Shown here piece by piece: positions 1 through 8,757 of a DNA stretch of 64,000 bases. Each line of letters begins with the position of its first letter. The first letter of the stretch is position 1. This stretch comes from Sphingobium yanoikuyae. Lineage in GTDB: Bacteria > Pseudomonadota > Alphaproteobacteria > Sphingomonadales > Sphingomonadaceae. Both the position numbers and the translations under genes were made by a program. Under the pieces are notes generated by a model. The model was given only the letters and a program-made list of their open reading frames with translations, did not search any database and was not told the origin of the DNA. The stretch covers positions 620,001 to 684,000 of the forward strand of contig NZ_CP139979.1 in the NCBI RefSeq assembly GCF_034424525.1. Reading direction: 5' to 3'.

Positions 1-988
1 CCTCGGCCGCGACCAGCAGCGGGTCATGAGCGCGGATATCGTCGGGCAGATTTTCGTAGAGCAGCCCTTCGCGCAGGCCATAGGCCGACACGATCATCCG
101 GCTGGACTTGAGCTGGCGCACGACCACAGACAGCAGCGCGGCGGCATCCGGCAAGGTCGGCACGCGCGATCCGGTCATCGCCGGGATCTGCTTCAGCCGG
201 CCCTTGTCGACATGGGAGATGATGCGGGTGAGCTGTTCGGCACGGGCCGCGCTCATCTCATATTGATGCACCACCGGCAGCGGGAAATGGGTGAGCTGCA
301 TGTCGAAGCGGGCAAGCGAGCGCCAGGAGCCGCCGACAAGATAGAAGGGCAGGTCCGGTTCCGCCTGCCAGCCGGCCTTTTCCAGCATCTTGGCAACGCA
401 GCGATCCAGCGCGCGCGGCCCCTTGGCCCGGATCTGCGGCAGGCGCAGCACGCCCAGCGGCAGCGAGATGGTCTGTTCGACCGCGCCCTTGCGCACGCGG
501 GCCAGTTCCAGGCTGCCGCCACCCAGGTCGCCAACGATGCCGTCGGCATCGGGAATGCCCGACAGCACGCCCATGGCAGCGCCGATCGCCTCCTGCGCGC
601 CCGACAGCAGTTCGACGGTCAGGCCCATAGCCTTGGCACGGGTGATGAACTCGGCGCCATTGGTGGCGTCGCGCACGGCGGCCGTCGCCACGCAGCGTAT
701 GTCGGTGACGCGCATGTCGCGGCACAGATGGGCAAAGCGGCCGATGGCACGCAGGCCGCGCTCCATCGCTTCCGGTTCGATCGCACCGGTCTTGGCCAGC
801 GAGGCACCCAGGCCCGCCATCACCTTTTCATTGAACAGGATGAAGGGGATGCGGCGCGGCCCGTCATAGACGACCAGGCGGACGCTGTTGGAGCCGATGT
901 CGATGATCGCCGAGCGCGCCGTGGCGGGTTCGGGCGAGGTCGCCATGGTCTCCGCCATGGCGCGCACGCGGCTGAGCATCGAGTTCAT
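1..988 (-). CDS. ppx: Exopolyphosphatase / Ppx-GppA family phosphatase (3' end cut by window edge)
   Basis: Hydrolyses the terminal phosphates of polyphosphate, or pppGpp. I translated the minus strand by hand because no complete frame fits in the window. About 329 residues are visible and the C-terminal part lies beyond base 1. The actin-like ATPase fold motifs are present: DIGSNSVRLV at residues 30-39 and GDLGGGS at 153-159. The ATG at 988 lies 7 bases after the ppk stop, so the two genes form a synthesis/breakdown pair read from one transcript. A second in-frame ATG at 979 is possible. The family is clear; Ppx rather than GppA is chosen because of the ppk neighbour. Confidence 0.9.
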   Translation of the reverse strand, partial: MNSMLSRVRAMAETMATSPEPATARSAIIDIGSNSVRLVVYDGPRRIPFILFNEKVMAGLGASLAKTGAIEPEAMERGLRAIGRFAHLCRDMRVTDIRCVATAAVRDATNGAEFITRAKAMGLTVELLSGAQEAIGAAMGVLSGIPDADGIVGDLGGGSLELARVRKGAVEQTISLPLGVLRLPQIRAKGPRALDRCVAKMLEKAGWQAEPDLPFYLVGGSWRSLARFDMQLTHFPLPVVHQYEMSAARAEQLTRIISHVDKGRLKQIPAMTGSRVPTLPDAAALLSVVVRQLKSSRMIVSAYGLREGLLYENLPDDIRAHDPLLVAAE

Positions 989-995
989 CGCGCGA

Positions 996-3134
996 TCAGG
1001 CCCGGCCACGCAGGCGCAGGGTCGGCACCGCACCATGCTCCTGCGCTGCGCCGCGCCCGGACAGCGACGGGTTGGTCATGAAATAACGGTGCAGGTTGAA
1101 CGGCCGGTCGCCCGGCTCCAGCCGGGTATAATGGCCGTCGCGATCCAGCACCCAGCTCTGTTCGGTGTCGATCAGATTGGCGACCATCACCTGGTCCAGA
1201 ATCTGGTCATGGACGGTCGGATTTTCGACCGGCGCGAGGAATTCGACGCGGCGGTCGAAGTTGCGCGGCATCCAGTCGGCCGAGCTGATATAGACCTTCG
1301 CGCCATTATTGGGCAGCGCCTTGCCATTGCCGAAGACGGTGATGCGGCTATGTTCCAGGAAACGGCCGACGACCGACTTCACCCGGATATTTTCCGACAT
1401 GCCCGGAACGCCCGGCCGCAGGCAGCAGATGCCGCGCACGATCAGGTCGATCTGCACCCCGGCATTGCTGGCGGCATAGAGTTTCTCGATGATCGCCGGG
1501 TCGACCAGGCTGTTCATCTTGGCCCAGATGGTGCCGGGGCGGCCGGCGCGGACATGGTCGATCTCCGCATCGATGCAGGCGCACAGCGTGTCGCGCAGGT
1601 CGCGGGGCGACATGACCAGCTTTTCCAGCCGCTGCGGCTCGACATAGCCGGTGATGTAGTTGAACAAAGCGGCGGCATCGCGGCTATAGGCCGGATCGGC
1701 GGTGAAGAAGCTGAGATCGGTATAGATGCGCGCGGTGATCGGGTGGTAGTTGCCGGTGCCGAAATGGCAGTAGCTGCGGAACTGGTCGCCTTCGCGCCGC
1801 ACCACCATCGACACCTTGGCATGCGTCTTCCAGTCGATGAAGCCATAGACGACCTGCACGCCCGCGCGTTCCAGCGCGTCGGCCCACATCAGATTCTGCT
1901 CTTCGTCGAAGCGCGCCTTCAGCTCGACCACCGCGGTCACCGACTTGCCGGCCTCGGCCGCGTCGATCAGGGCGCGGATGATCGCCGACTGCTTGCCCGC
2001 GCGGTAGAGGGTCTGCTTGATCGCGACCACATCCGGGTCGGACGCGGCCTGCTTCAGGAAGGAGATGACGACGTCGAACGCCTCATAGGGATGGTGGACG
2101 ACGATGTCCTTGGCGCGGATCGCGGCGAAACAGTCGCCGCCATATTCGCGGATGCGCTCGGGGAAGCGGGGGGCATAGGGCTCGAACTTGAGGTCGGGGC
2201 GGTCGGCGTCGACGATGCCGCTAAGGTCACCGATGCCGATGAAGCCCTCCACCTCGACCACGATCGCCTCATGGCCCTGGAGCATGTCCTGGAGCATTTC
2301 CTCGACCGGTTCGGGAATGCGCTCCTCTATCTCCATGCGGATCACGCGGCCGCGGCGGCGGCGCTTGATGGCGCTGCGGAAATAGCGGACCAGATCTTCC
2401 GCCTCTTCCTCGATCTCGATGTCGCTGTCGCGGATGATGCGGAACACGCCGCTGTTGCGGACGCGATAGCCGGGGAAGAGATCGGCCGAGAAGCGGCGGA
2501 TCACCGCCTCCAGCGCCATGTAGCGCATCGGTTCGCCCGGAATGCGCACGAAGCGGGCGAGCGAGGAGGGGATCATCACCAGTTCGCGGATCGGCTGCTT
2601 GTCCGACAGCCGTTCGAGATCGAAGACGATCGACAGCCCCTGATTGGGGATGAAGGGGAAGGGATGTGCCGGGTCCAGCGCCTGGGGCGTCAGGATCGGG
2701 AAGATCTGGGTCAGGAAATGCTCGCGCAGCCACCCCGCGCAGCCGACATCCATTTCCGCGGACGGACCGATCACCTCGATCCCAACCTGCACCAGCTCGC
2801 CGTGCAGCGCGCCCCAGACCTTCTGCTGGGCGCGCATCAGGCTGGCCGTGGTCTCGGTGATCGCGCCGAGCTGCTGCGCGGGCGTCAGGCCGTCGGCCGA
2901 CCGCAGATCGACATCCTGCAATTGCTGGCCCTTGAGCCCGGCAACGCGGACGGAGAAGAATTCGTCGAGATTGGCGCCCGAAATCGACAGGAAGCGGAGC
3001 CGTTCGAGCAACGGGTGGGCCCGGTTCATCGCCTCTTCCAGCACCCGCTGGTTGAAGGCCAGCCAGGAAAGCTCGCGGTTGAAATAGCGCTCGCCCGCGG
3101 GCGAAAGGCTGGCGATGGGATCGGCTTCGGCCAC
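996..3134 (-). CDS. ppk: Polyphosphate kinase 1
   Basis: Reversibly makes polyphosphate from ATP at the membrane. The 712 residues match the usual PPK1 length. The N-terminal part has the family sequence YFNRELSWLAFNQRVLEEA, and the core has IKQTLYRAGKQSAI followed by THAKVSMVVRREG around residue 437, which contains the autophosphorylated histidine. The C-terminal segment AKVYISSADWMPRNFDRRVE is also typical. The start is GTG at 3134, three bases after the HdaA stop. It is followed 7 bases later by ppx and sits in the DUF2066-hdaA-ppk-ppx operon. Confidence 0.97.
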   Translation of the reverse strand: MAEADPIASLSPAGERYFNRELSWLAFNQRVLEEAMNRAHPLLERLRFLSISGANLDEFFSVRVAGLKGQQLQDVDLRSADGLTPAQQLGAITETTASLMRAQQKVWGALHGELVQVGIEVIGPSAEMDVGCAGWLREHFLTQIFPILTPQALDPAHPFPFIPNQGLSIVFDLERLSDKQPIRELVMIPSSLARFVRIPGEPMRYMALEAVIRRFSADLFPGYRVRNSGVFRIIRDSDIEIEEEAEDLVRYFRSAIKRRRRGRVIRMEIEERIPEPVEEMLQDMLQGHEAIVVEVEGFIGIGDLSGIVDADRPDLKFEPYAPRFPERIREYGGDCFAAIRAKDIVVHHPYEAFDVVISFLKQAASDPDVVAIKQTLYRAGKQSAIIRALIDAAEAGKSVTAVVELKARFDEEQNLMWADALERAGVQVVYGFIDWKTHAKVSMVVRREGDQFRSYCHFGTGNYHPITARIYTDLSFFTADPAYSRDAAALFNYITGYVEPQRLEKLVMSPRDLRDTLCACIDAEIDHVRAGRPGTIWAKMNSLVDPAIIEKLYAASNAGVQIDLIVRGICCLRPGVPGMSENIRVKSVVGRFLEHSRITVFGNGKALPNNGAKVYISSADWMPRNFDRRVEFLAPVENPTVHDQILDQVMVANLIDTEQSWVLDRDGHYTRLEPGDRPFNLHRYFMTNPSLSGRGAAQEHGAVPTLRLRGRA

Positions 3135-3137
3135 GGA

Positions 3138-3770
3138 TTACTCGCGCTGGTCGTTGGTGGGATCGGGCGGGACTATAGGCAAGATTCCTGCAGATTGCAG
3201 GGCCTCTTTCGCCAGTGCGACCGAAATCTTACGTCCAGATGACAGCGATGCCTCATCCAGCAGCGCCGTCACCGCCGCAATCGCGCCATAGCTGCGCTCG
3301 ATCCGCCGAAGCAGCCAGGGGGCAAGGTCCGGTGCGAAGCTGGCGCCCGACGCGCCCAGCCGCCGCTCGATCAGCGCCAGCGCCAGCGCCTCGTCTGGTT
3401 CCTCGATCGCGACATGGGGCGATCCGGCCAGCCGCGATCGCAGGTCGGGCAGCGCCACCGTCCAGCGCAGCGGGGACGTGCGGCCGATCATCAGCAGCGG
3501 GCGATGCTCGGTCTGCGCCTCGTTCCAGGCATGGAACAGCATATGCTCGTCCTGCCCCTCGGCATCGTCGATCACGCTGCCGCCGCTCATCGCGACGAAC
3601 TGGCGGCCCAGCGCCGAACGGCCCGACAGTGGCGGGCCGGTCAGCACAGTCACGGACACGGGCCAGTCGCGCCAGCGTTCCAGATGGGCAACGGCCAGTT
3701 GATTGGCCTCGCTCACCAGAAACTCCTCGCCCTGGCCCTGCCATTCGAAGGGCAGGCTGATCTGGCTCAT
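3138..3770 (-). CDS. hdaA: DnaA-related regulatory inactivator HdaA
   Basis: A short DnaA-like AAA+ protein of 210 residues that promotes hydrolysis of DnaA-ATP together with the sliding clamp. It has the N-terminal clamp-binding motif QISLPF (residues 3-8), a Walker A-like GPPLSGRSAL near residue 45, and an AAA+ lid, but no C-terminal DnaA DNA-binding domain, as in the Hda family. Its ATG overlaps the stop of the upstream DUF2066 gene by 4 bases (ATGA), so translation is coupled. The position before ppk is usual in sphingomonads. Function is inferred from the family. Confidence 0.85.
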   Translation of the reverse strand: MSQISLPFEWQGQGEEFLVSEANQLAVAHLERWRDWPVSVTVLTGPPLSGRSALGRQFVAMSGGSVIDDAEGQDEHMLFHAWNEAQTEHRPLLMIGRTSPLRWTVALPDLRSRLAGSPHVAIEEPDEALALALIERRLGASGASFAPDLAPWLLRRIERSYGAIAAVTALLDEASLSSGRKISVALAKEALQSAGILPIVPPDPTNDQRE

Positions 3771-5050
3771 GGCTGTCCTGCGGGCGCCTGCCGGCGCGAG
3801 ATGCGCATGGTGTTGCCCGATACCGCCACGCTGTAGCCGCGGGCCTGCAATCCGGTGCGCAGCGCGTCGGCGCTCCCTTCGAAGCTGACCTGCATCACCG
3901 ACGTGCCGCCCAGCGCGAGGCTGCTGGTCGCGGCCGAGCGGACGCCCGGAATGCTGCGCAAGGCCGATTCGCCGGCGGTGACCGATCCGACGTCGGGCGT
4001 GTCGAACTGGATCGCGAAGCTGGCGACGCTGGCGCCGGCGGTGGGCAGCGGCATGTCGACCGCCTCGATCGGCGCCTCGGTCGCATTCTCGATCGCCAGC
4101 GCGTTGGGGTCGACGGGTTCCTCGATGATCAGCGACGGATCGGGCCGCAGGCGGCCGTCATTGAGCGCGCGGATATAAAGTTCGTCGATCCGGCGTGCGC
4201 CCTCATCCAGCATCTGCGGGATGCCGCTGTCGTTCGAGGCGCGCAGCGCGAAGCTGCCGATCAGGCTGTTGTCGGGGCCGTAGCGGGCGGTGAAATTGGC
4301 CGTCACCGGACCGCCGGGCCATTGCCGGTCGAGCCGCACCATCGGGATCACCACATCGGCCGCGCCATATTGATCGAGCAGCACGCGCCACCAAAGGCGG
4401 CCGCGCCGCCCGGTCTGGCCGGCGTTGAGCAGCACCGGATCGGCGACCGAGCCCGCGACGCGGACATAGTCGATCGCGCTGTCGCCGGTGCGATATCGCG
4501 CCCAGGCCTTCTGCCATTCATTGACCCGTTCATAGGATACGGCCGAGCCGCCATCCCACATGACCGGGATCACCAGCAGCGGCGGCGAGCGCATCACATT
4601 GCCGGAAACACCCAGCAACTGGCCGGTGCGCGCGCGGTCGAACAAGATGCCGAGCGTCGCGACATAGCGACCGGGGCCGGCCTGTTCATATTCGACCTCG
4701 ATGCCCGAGATCATGGCCTCGAGCTGCGAATCGGACAGGCTGGGCACGCCGGTGCCGCCATGGGTGCGGGTCCACAGCATCTTCCACGCCTGACGCTGGG
4801 CCAGCCGCCAGCCGGCATAGCGGGCCGCGTCGGCGCTGCCGGCCTGGACGTCGACCTTCACGCCGCGCACCTCATAATCGCCGCCGCTGGCGATCGGCGG
4901 GACGCCGCGTTCGCCCTCCATCTGGGCGAACAGCGCAGCGCCGACCAGGCCGATTCCCACCGCGCCGGCGATCTGCGCCGGCCGGGACAGGGCATGGAGA
5001 GCAAGCGCTGGCGGAAACGACAGGCGACGAAGAGTCTTGGCAAGGATCAC
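3767..5050 (-). CDS. DUF2066-type exported protein
   Basis: A 427-residue protein of unknown function resembling the DUF2066 family. The N-terminus has a basic stretch then a hydrophobic segment (about residues 25-45) that could be a signal peptide or anchor. A mixed alpha/beta body with repeated charged segments follows, and the C-terminal quarter reads like a small ACP/HMA-like alpha-beta domain. I chose the GTG at 5050 because AAAGGA lies about 7 bases upstream. The open frame continues much further upstream, but there it is only the antisense of purM. It is the first gene of the operon reading into hdaA. Confidence 0.75.
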   Translation of the reverse strand: MILAKTLRRLSFPPALALHALSRPAQIAGAVGIGLVGAALFAQMEGERGVPPIASGGDYEVRGVKVDVQAGSADAARYAGWRLAQRQAWKMLWTRTHGGTGVPSLSDSQLEAMISGIEVEYEQAGPGRYVATLGILFDRARTGQLLGVSGNVMRSPPLLVIPVMWDGGSAVSYERVNEWQKAWARYRTGDSAIDYVRVAGSVADPVLLNAGQTGRRGRLWWRVLLDQYGAADVVIPMVRLDRQWPGGPVTANFTARYGPDNSLIGSFALRASNDSGIPQMLDEGARRIDELYIRALNDGRLRPDPSLIIEEPVDPNALAIENATEAPIEAVDMPLPTAGASVASFAIQFDTPDVGSVTAGESALRSIPGVRSAATSSLALGGTSVMQVSFEGSADALRTGLQARGYSVAVSGNTMRISRRQAPAGQP

Positions 5051-5107
5051 GGGCGTCCTTTTGGCGAGATTTGCCCCGCATGCCAAGCGCGAACCTGCAC
5101 GACCTTC

Positions 5108-5206
5108 CCCGTTCGGGCTGAGCGAAGTCGAAGCCTTCACCTGAGCGAAGCGAAGGCGCCTCGCTCCGCTCGGCGATGCTCTTCGACTTCGCTCAGGGCG
5201 AACGGG
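5108..5206. repeat. Large imperfect inverted repeat (sphingomonad REP/BIME-like)
   Basis: Two 26-base arms (5108-5133 and 5181-5206) are inverse complements at 24 of 26 positions. The core is CTGAGCGAAGTCGAAG. The 47 bases between them hold further partial copies of the same words. It fills the divergent space between the DUF2066 gene and purM. The motif is familiar to me as a dispersed intergenic repeat in sphingomonads; the second-genome copies cannot be shown from this window. Confidence 0.8.
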
Positions 5207-5269
5207 ATATGGAGACAATGACCGCGCAAAACTCGACATTGGACCGTTTCGAACGTAGAGCGCAGCCTC

Positions 5270-6364
5270 ATGAGCGACAACGAATCCTACAGCTACGCCA
5301 AGGCTGGCGTCGACATCGCCGCGGGCAACGCCCTTGTCCGTGCCATCGCCCCCCTGGCCAAGGCCACCCGTCGCCCCGGCGCGGACGCCGAACTGGGCGG
5401 TTTCGGCGGCTTTTTCGACCTGAAGGCGGCGGGCTATGACGACCCGTTGCTGGTCGCCGCCAATGATGGCGTCGGCACCAAGCTGAAGCTGGCGATCGAC
5501 CATGACCGCCATGACGGCGTGGGCATCGATCTCGTTGCCATGTGCGCCAACGACCTGATCGTGCAGGGCGCCGAGCCGCTCTTCTTCCTCGACTATTATG
5601 CCACCGGCAAGCTGGAGTCGGGCGTCGCCGAACGCGTCATCGCCGGCATCGCCGAGGGCTGCCGCCAGGCCGGCTGCGCGCTGATCGGTGGCGAGACCGC
5701 CGAAATGCCCGGCATGTACAGCGACGGCGACTATGACCTGGCCGGCTTCTGCGTCGGTGCGGTGGAACGCTCCAAGGCGCTGACCGGCAACAAGGTGAAG
5801 GCTGGCGACGTCCTGATCGGCCTCGCCTCCTCGGGCGTCCACTCCAACGGTTTCTCGCTGGTCCGCCGCCTTGCCGCCGACAAGGGCTGGAAGCTCGATC
5901 GCCCGGCGCTGTTCGACAATGAAGTGCTGCTGATCGACGCGCTGATGGCGCCCACGAAGATCTACGTGAAGAGCCTGCTGCCGCTGGTCCGCGCCGGCAT
6001 GATCAACGCGCTGGCTCACATCACCGGCGGCGGCCTGCTGGAAAATATCCCGCGCGTCCTGCCCGAAGGCACCCATGCCATAGTCGACGCCGACGCCTGG
6101 GAACAGCCGCGCCTGATGGCCTTCCTCCAGGCGCAGGGCAATATCGAGCCTGAAGAGATGGCGCGCACCTTCAACTGCGGCATCGGCATGATCCTGGCCG
6201 TGGACGAGGCGCATGTCGCCGGCGTCACCCAGGCGCTAGAGGATGCGGGCGAAACCGTGTTCCGCGTCGGCACCGTCAGCGAAGGCGACAAGGGCTGCAC
6301 CGTCAAGGGCAGCGCCGAAACCTGGAGCGCAAAGGCCGACTGGTCGGCCACGCATCTGGGCTGA
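5270..6364 (+). CDS. purM: Phosphoribosylformylglycinamidine cyclo-ligase (AIR synthetase)
   Basis: Fifth step of purine synthesis: closes FGAM to AIR using ATP, in the cytosol. 364 residues, the normal length. Recognisable segments are [13 protein letters not shown] at the N-terminus, the nucleotide-binding [11 protein letters not shown] (about residues 64-74), [27 protein letters not shown], and [16 protein letters not shown]. Its divergent neighbour starts at 5050. purN follows 116 bases downstream on the same strand, separated by a palindromic repeat. Confidence 0.97.
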   Translation: MSDNESYSYAKAGVDIAAGNALVRAIAPLAKATRRPGADAELGGFGGFFDLKAAGYDDPLLVAANDGVGTKLKLAIDHDRHDGVGIDLVAMCANDLIVQGAEPLFFLDYYATGKLESGVAERVIAGIAEGCRQAGCALIGGETAEMPGMYSDGDYDLAGFCVGAVERSKALTGNKVKAGDVLIGLASSGVHSNGFSLVRRLAADKGWKLDRPALFDNEVLLIDALMAPTKIYVKSLLPLVRAGMINALAHITGGGLLENIPRVLPEGTHAIVDADAWEQPRLMAFLQAQGNIEPEEMARTFNCGIGMILAVDEAHVAGVTQALEDAGETVFRVGTVSEGDKGCTVKGSAETWSAKADWSATHLG

Positions 6365-6379
6365 CAAGCACCACCAATC

Positions 6380-6473
6380 CCCCTCCCGCCTGCGGGAGGG
6401 GTTAGGGGAGGGTTTTCCGAGGGATCGCCTTTAAGACAGGCCCTCCCCCGGCCCCTCCCGCCAGCGGGAGGGG
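6380..6473. repeat. Pair of G/C-rich palindromes between purM and purN
   Basis: Two 22-base palindromes (6380-6401 and 6452-6473) have the form CCCCTCCCGC-N2-GCGGGAGGGG. With their flanks they form a larger imperfect inverted repeat with arms of about 34 bases. This is the classic look of a sphingomonad REP element. The right-hand arm ends only 7 bases before the purN start codon, so its GGGAGGGGAG supplies the Shine-Dalgarno sequence. Confidence 0.85.
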
Positions 6474-6480
6474 AGACCCT

Positions 6481-7431
6481 ATGACCAAAGCAAAGATCGG
6501 CGTCCTGATTTCTGGTCGCGGCTCCAACATGGCGGCTTTGCTCTACGCGGCGAAGGCCGCGGACTGCCCCTATGAGATCGTGCTGGTCGCCGCCAACGAC
6601 CCGGAAGCCCCCGGCCTGGCGCTTGCCGCGGCCGAGGGCATCGCCACCTTCGGCCAGAGCCACAAGGGGCTAAAGCGCGCGGAGTTCGACGCGGTGATCG
6701 ACGCGCAGCTGCGTGCCGCGGGCGTCCAATATGTCGCGCTGGCCGGCTATATGCGGCTTTTGTCGCCCGAATTCGTGTCCGGCTGGGAAGACCGGATGCT
6801 CAACATCCATCCCAGCCTGCTGCCCAAATATAAGGGCCTCGACACCCACCAGCGCGCGATCGATGCGGGCGACAGCCATGCCGGCTGTTCGGTCCATATC
6901 GTCACCGCCGAACTGGACGATGGCCCGGTGCTGGGCCAGACCCCGGTGGCGATCCTGCCCGGCGACACGGCCGACAGCCTGGCCGGGCGCATCCTGATCG
7001 CCGAACATCAGCTCTATTCGCGCACGCTCGCGGATTTCGTCACCCGTGAGCGCCAGCCCGACTGGCTGCTGAACAAGGTGCGTGAAGCCGCGCTGGCGCT
7101 GCCGCAGGCGGACGAGATCGTGTCGCATGGCATGCCCTGCTTCGGCATCGTCAAGGGCAAGAAATTCGCCTATTTCACCCGCGACCATCATGGCGACGGC
7201 ATCATCGCCGTGCTGGTGAAGACCACCGCGCCCGAGGAACAGGCAACCCTGATCGAAGCCGACCCGGATCGCTATTACCGCCCCGCCTATTTCGGCAATG
7301 ACTGGGTCGGCATCCGCCTCGACCTGGGCGACACCGACTGGGACCATATCGCCGACCGCCTCCACGCCAGCTGGCGCCAGATCGCGCCGCGCAAGTTGCT
7401 GGGCCTGATGGATATCGCCGACCAGTTCTGA
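6481..7431 (+). CDS. purN: Phosphoribosylglycinamide formyltransferase with C-terminal MmcQ/YjbR-like domain
   Basis: Transfers a formyl group from 10-formyl-THF to GAR in purine synthesis. Residues 1 to about 190 are a full PurN: KIGVLISGRGSNMAALLYAA at the N-terminus, NIHPSLLPKYKG with the catalytic Asn and His, and ELDDGPVLGQ with the catalytic Asp. PurN proteins normally end there at about 190-215 residues. Here one uninterrupted frame adds about 115 residues (WLLNKVREAALALPQ... to the end), which resemble the MmcQ/YjbR (CyaY-like fold) family. The ribosome-binding site lies inside the upstream palindrome. The role of the extra domain is unknown. Confidence 0.92.
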   Translation: MTKAKIGVLISGRGSNMAALLYAAKAADCPYEIVLVAANDPEAPGLALAAAEGIATFGQSHKGLKRAEFDAVIDAQLRAAGVQYVALAGYMRLLSPEFVSGWEDRMLNIHPSLLPKYKGLDTHQRAIDAGDSHAGCSVHIVTAELDDGPVLGQTPVAILPGDTADSLAGRILIAEHQLYSRTLADFVTRERQPDWLLNKVREAALALPQADEIVSHGMPCFGIVKGKKFAYFTRDHHGDGIIAVLVKTTAPEEQATLIEADPDRYYRPAYFGNDWVGIRLDLGDTDWDHIADRLHASWRQIAPRKLLGLMDIADQF

Positions 7432-7500
7432 CCATCTAGTCGATGGGCCGAACAAATATGCAGGATGAGTTGTGACCTTCCTGCGTCGGGCCGATGCCGG

Positions 7501-7533
7501 ACATTGTCCGGAAACATTGTCCTGTATTTACAG
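7501..7533. promoter_or_regulatory. Tandem 9-base repeats and a palindrome upstream of the MipA-like gene
   Basis: ACATTGTCC occurs at 7501-7509 and again at 7514-7522, a 13-base period, directly followed by the palindrome CTGTATTTACAG (7522-7533) and an AT-rich stretch. This lies 100-130 bases before the outer-membrane gene at 7633. The arrangement suggests a regulator-binding region; the regulator is unknown. Confidence 0.4.
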
Positions 7534-7632
7534 TATATTGACGGGAAATTACTGTGCCGGGCCATGGATGCCCGTGCGCCGGCATGGGGGCTGGTTGATC
7601 TTCGGACGGCCGTTTCGACAGGGATTTGCATA

Positions 7633-8424
7633 ATGAAATCGACGATAGCCCGATGGAGCATGACGCTCCTCGCCATGGGCGCAGCCGCGCAGGTGGCAGT
7701 CAAGGCGCAGGATCTCAGCAGTTCGCGCCAGTCGGTGGGGCAGCCGAGCAAGGACCGGATCGTCATCGGCCTGGGTGCGGCGGTGACGCCGGTCTATCAG
7801 GGCGCCGACGATTATCGCGTGCTGCCGCTGCCCGCGATCGACATTGTCGAGGGGCGCTTCTTCGCCAATTTCCGCAATGGCGTGGGGCTCAATCTGGTCG
7901 ATGACCGGGCGCTGACCATCGGTGCTGGCGTCACCCCGATGCCCGGCTATCGCCGGCGCGACGTGCCCACGGGCGTCGATCGGCTGTCCTGGGGCGTGGG
8001 CGGGCGGGTATTCGCCAATCTGACCGGCGGCGGCGTGGTGGCGACGCTGGGCGCGACGCAGGGCATTACGGGCAGCACCGGCGGCTTCATTGCTGACGCC
8101 AGCCTCTCCTATCCGGTCATCCTCAATCCGAAGGTCATCATCACCCCCTCGATCGCCACCAGCTTTGCCGACGGCAAGCATATGGATGGCTATTTCGGGG
8201 TGAATGCGCGGGAGGCGGCAGCGTCCGGACTGGACCAATATCGCGGCAAGGCAGGGTTCAAGGATGTCTCGGCGCTGCTCAACATCGTCTATCGGCTCGA
8301 CAGCCGCTGGAGCGTGACCGGATCGGTCGGGGCGACCAGTCTGCTCGGCCGGGTCAAGGACAGCCCGCTGGTCGAGCATGCGACGCGGCCAAACGGCTTT
8401 CTGGCGCTCGCCTACCGGTTCTGA
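7633..8424 (+). CDS. MipA/OmpV family outer-membrane protein
   Basis: A 263-residue predicted outer-membrane beta-barrel. An N-terminal signal peptide (MKSTIARWSMTLLAMGAAAQ...) precedes the MipA/OmpV-type motif of alternating strands: GLGAAVTPVYQGADDYRVLPLPAIDI, then glycine-rich strand pairs, ending in YRF with a C-terminal aromatic typical of barrels. ATG 7633 was chosen because it starts the signal peptide and has CAGGG upstream; the frame stays open further up. Family members act as scaffold or adaptation porins; the substrate here cannot be read. Confidence 0.8.
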   Translation: MKSTIARWSMTLLAMGAAAQVAVKAQDLSSSRQSVGQPSKDRIVIGLGAAVTPVYQGADDYRVLPLPAIDIVEGRFFANFRNGVGLNLVDDRALTIGAGVTPMPGYRRRDVPTGVDRLSWGVGGRVFANLTGGGVVATLGATQGITGSTGGFIADASLSYPVILNPKVIITPSIATSFADGKHMDGYFGVNAREAAASGLDQYRGKAGFKDVSALLNIVYRLDSRWSVTGSVGATSLLGRVKDSPLVEHATRPNGFLALAYRF

Positions 8425-8445
8425 CCCAGGCGATCGGCGGCGGGT

Positions 8446-8757
8446 TTAGCTGCCGACCGTCAGTTCCTCATAGCAGGCCTGCGCCTCGGGCGCGGGGCCG
8501 CGCCGGCTGGGCAGCTGGATCACGCGGACGACGCGGACGCCGGCGGCGTGGGGAAAGGTGATGAGGTCGCCGGCGCGCACCGGCGCATGGGACCGGTCGA
8601 TGCGCCGACCGTTGAGGCGGATATGGCCGTCCTCGGCCAGCTTCTGCGCGGTCGAGCGGCTTTTCGACAGGCGCGCGAACCACAGATATTTGTCGATGCG
8701 CAGGGACGGGCCGACGCCCGTCCCCGGCATTGCAATGGCCCCCTTGGGGTCAGCCAT
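8446..8757 (-). CDS. S4 RNA-binding domain protein (Hsp15-like)
   Basis: A 103-residue protein with an S4 RNA-binding fold: LRIDKYLWFARLSKSRSTAQKL...GHIRLNGRRIDRSHAPVRAGDLITFP is close to the heat-shock protein Hsp15 (HslR), which recycles stalled 50S subunits carrying nascent chains. The ATG at 8757 overlaps the end of the helicase gene by 8 bases, so the two are coupled. A second start at residue 10 is possible. The longer open frame upstream is only the antisense/other frame of the helicase tail. Confidence 0.85.
   Translation of the reverse strand: MADPKGAIAMPGTGVGPSLRIDKYLWFARLSKSRSTAQKLAEDGHIRLNGRRIDRSHAPVRAGDLITFPHAAGVRVVRVIQLPSRRGPAPEAQACYEELTVGS

Noticed and set aside
26..1081. 351-codon plus-strand open frame
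   Set aside because: It is antisense to ppx, whose minus-strand translation shows clear ASKHA motifs; the plus product is His/Arg/Gly-rich shadow sequence.
888..3242. 784-codon plus-strand open frame over ppk
   Set aside because: Antisense shadow of a conserved gene caused by high GC; no recognisable domain.
5051..6214. N-terminal extension of the DUF2066 frame
   Set aside because: It reads the antisense of purM and the REP element; a GTG with a good ribosome-binding site starts the real protein at 5050.
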